A stretch of 6,683 nucleotides of DNA. Origin: Bacteroidales bacterium (GTDB taxonomy: Bacteria > Bacteroidota > Bacteroidia > Bacteroidales > VadinHA17). The stretch's first letter is position 1, and each line of letters starts with the position of its first letter. Of this stretch, positions 6,396 through 6,683 are shown in pieces. A model generated the notes under the pieces. The model was given only the letters and a program-made list of their open reading frames with translations. It was not told the DNA's origin and did not search any database. The DNA lies in NCBI GenBank assembly GCA_003162595.1, contig PMNJ01000212.1, forward strand, positions 11,050-17,732, given 5' to 3'. The translations under genes were made by a program, and so were the position numbers.

Positions 6396-6683
6396 TTACT
6401 TTTCCGCAGGGCTTTTCTTTTCTATTATATAAGAAATTGTACGGCTCTGTGAATCATTCCATCTCGTAAATGCCTTAAGTGTTGTGGTTTCTGTAATTTT
6501 AAATGGTCTGATGTATTGAGAAGATTTTTCAGAAGGATCAGTGCCATCAGTTGTGTAGAAAATTTTTCCGTCTTCCCTGTAATTTTTCAACTCAACAATA
6601 TATTCATCAATAAACATCCTGACAGGAGAAGTGATTGATGGCGGAACAATATTATGATTTGCTTTGAAAACATTTTCAACTCC
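6396..6683 (-). CDS. C-terminal end of a larger protein with a chitobiase/beta-hexosaminidase C-terminal-type (FN3-associated) domain, 5' partial
   Basis: The minus-strand frame is open from the window edge (6683) to the TAA at 6396-6398, giving 95 visible residues; the Met at 6617 is internal. The segment starts GVENVFKANHNIVPPSITSP and carries the hallmark IFYTTDGTDPSEKSSQYIRP, then FKITETTTLKAFTRW and a final beta strand (SRTISYIIEKK). This is the CHB_HEX_C_1 / Fn3_assoc beta-sandwich found at the C-termini of secreted or surface glycoside hydrolases (for example GH20 and GH29) and other Bacteroidota exported proteins. The catalytic part lies outside the window, so the enzyme class cannot be stated. 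No C-terminal sorting domain follows; the protein ends in KKSPAEK soon after the domain. Confidence 0.75.
   Translation of the reverse strand, partial: GVENVFKANHNIVPPSITSPVRMFIDEYIVELKNYREDGKIFYTTDGTDPSEKSSQYIRPFKITETTTLKAFTRWNDSQSRTISYIIEKKSPAEK

Overview
The window looks like a chromosomal stretch from an anaerobic or facultatively anaerobic member of the Bacteroidota, probably an uncultured or fermentative Bacteroidales-type lineage. This is inferred from: moderate-to-low GC (about 40% by eye); AT-rich leaders without clear Shine-Dalgarno sites; a TAnnTTTG-type promoter element upstream of pepD; a 53-residue anaerobe-type rubredoxin; and a chitobiase/FN3-associated C-terminal domain of the sort common in Bacteroidota surface or secreted enzymes. 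No rRNA, tRNA, CRISPR array, insertion sequence or phage gene was seen.

Layout. (1) Positions 1-2851, + strand: a compact operon cut by the left edge. It holds a fused citrate-lyase gamma (acyl carrier, CitD) and beta (CitE) gene, the alpha subunit CitF 17 bp later, and a rubredoxin gene 10 bp after citF. (2) Positions 2886-4346, - strand: pepD, an M20C aminoacyl-histidine dipeptidase, convergent with rubredoxin. (3) Positions 4347-4499: a divergent intergenic region with a good Bacteroidota-like -7 element for pepD and tandem TTGAC motifs. (4) Positions 4500-6263, + strand: an isocitrate dehydrogenase-like gene and, 15 bp later, an HD-domain protein whose HD motif reads AD. (5) Positions 6264-6395: a convergent intergenic region with nested CGCAAAR inverted repeats. 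(6) Positions 6396-6683, - strand: the C-terminal end of a larger protein carrying a chitobiase C-terminal-type domain.

How the genes fit together. The lyase operon would cleave citrate to acetate and oxaloacetate, or citramalate to acetate and pyruvate; the two cannot be separated from this sequence alone. The isocitrate dehydrogenase-like enzyme acts on the neighbouring metabolite, so the window groups C6 acid metabolism in two transcription units separated by an apparently unrelated peptidase. The most unusual points are the CitD-CitE fusion, a CitF with a replaced GGHSDT-type loop, rubredoxin in the lyase operon, and the HD-domain protein lacking the motif histidine next to isocitrate dehydrogenase. 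I see no convincing wholly new multi-gene system; most of the window is recognisable central metabolism.
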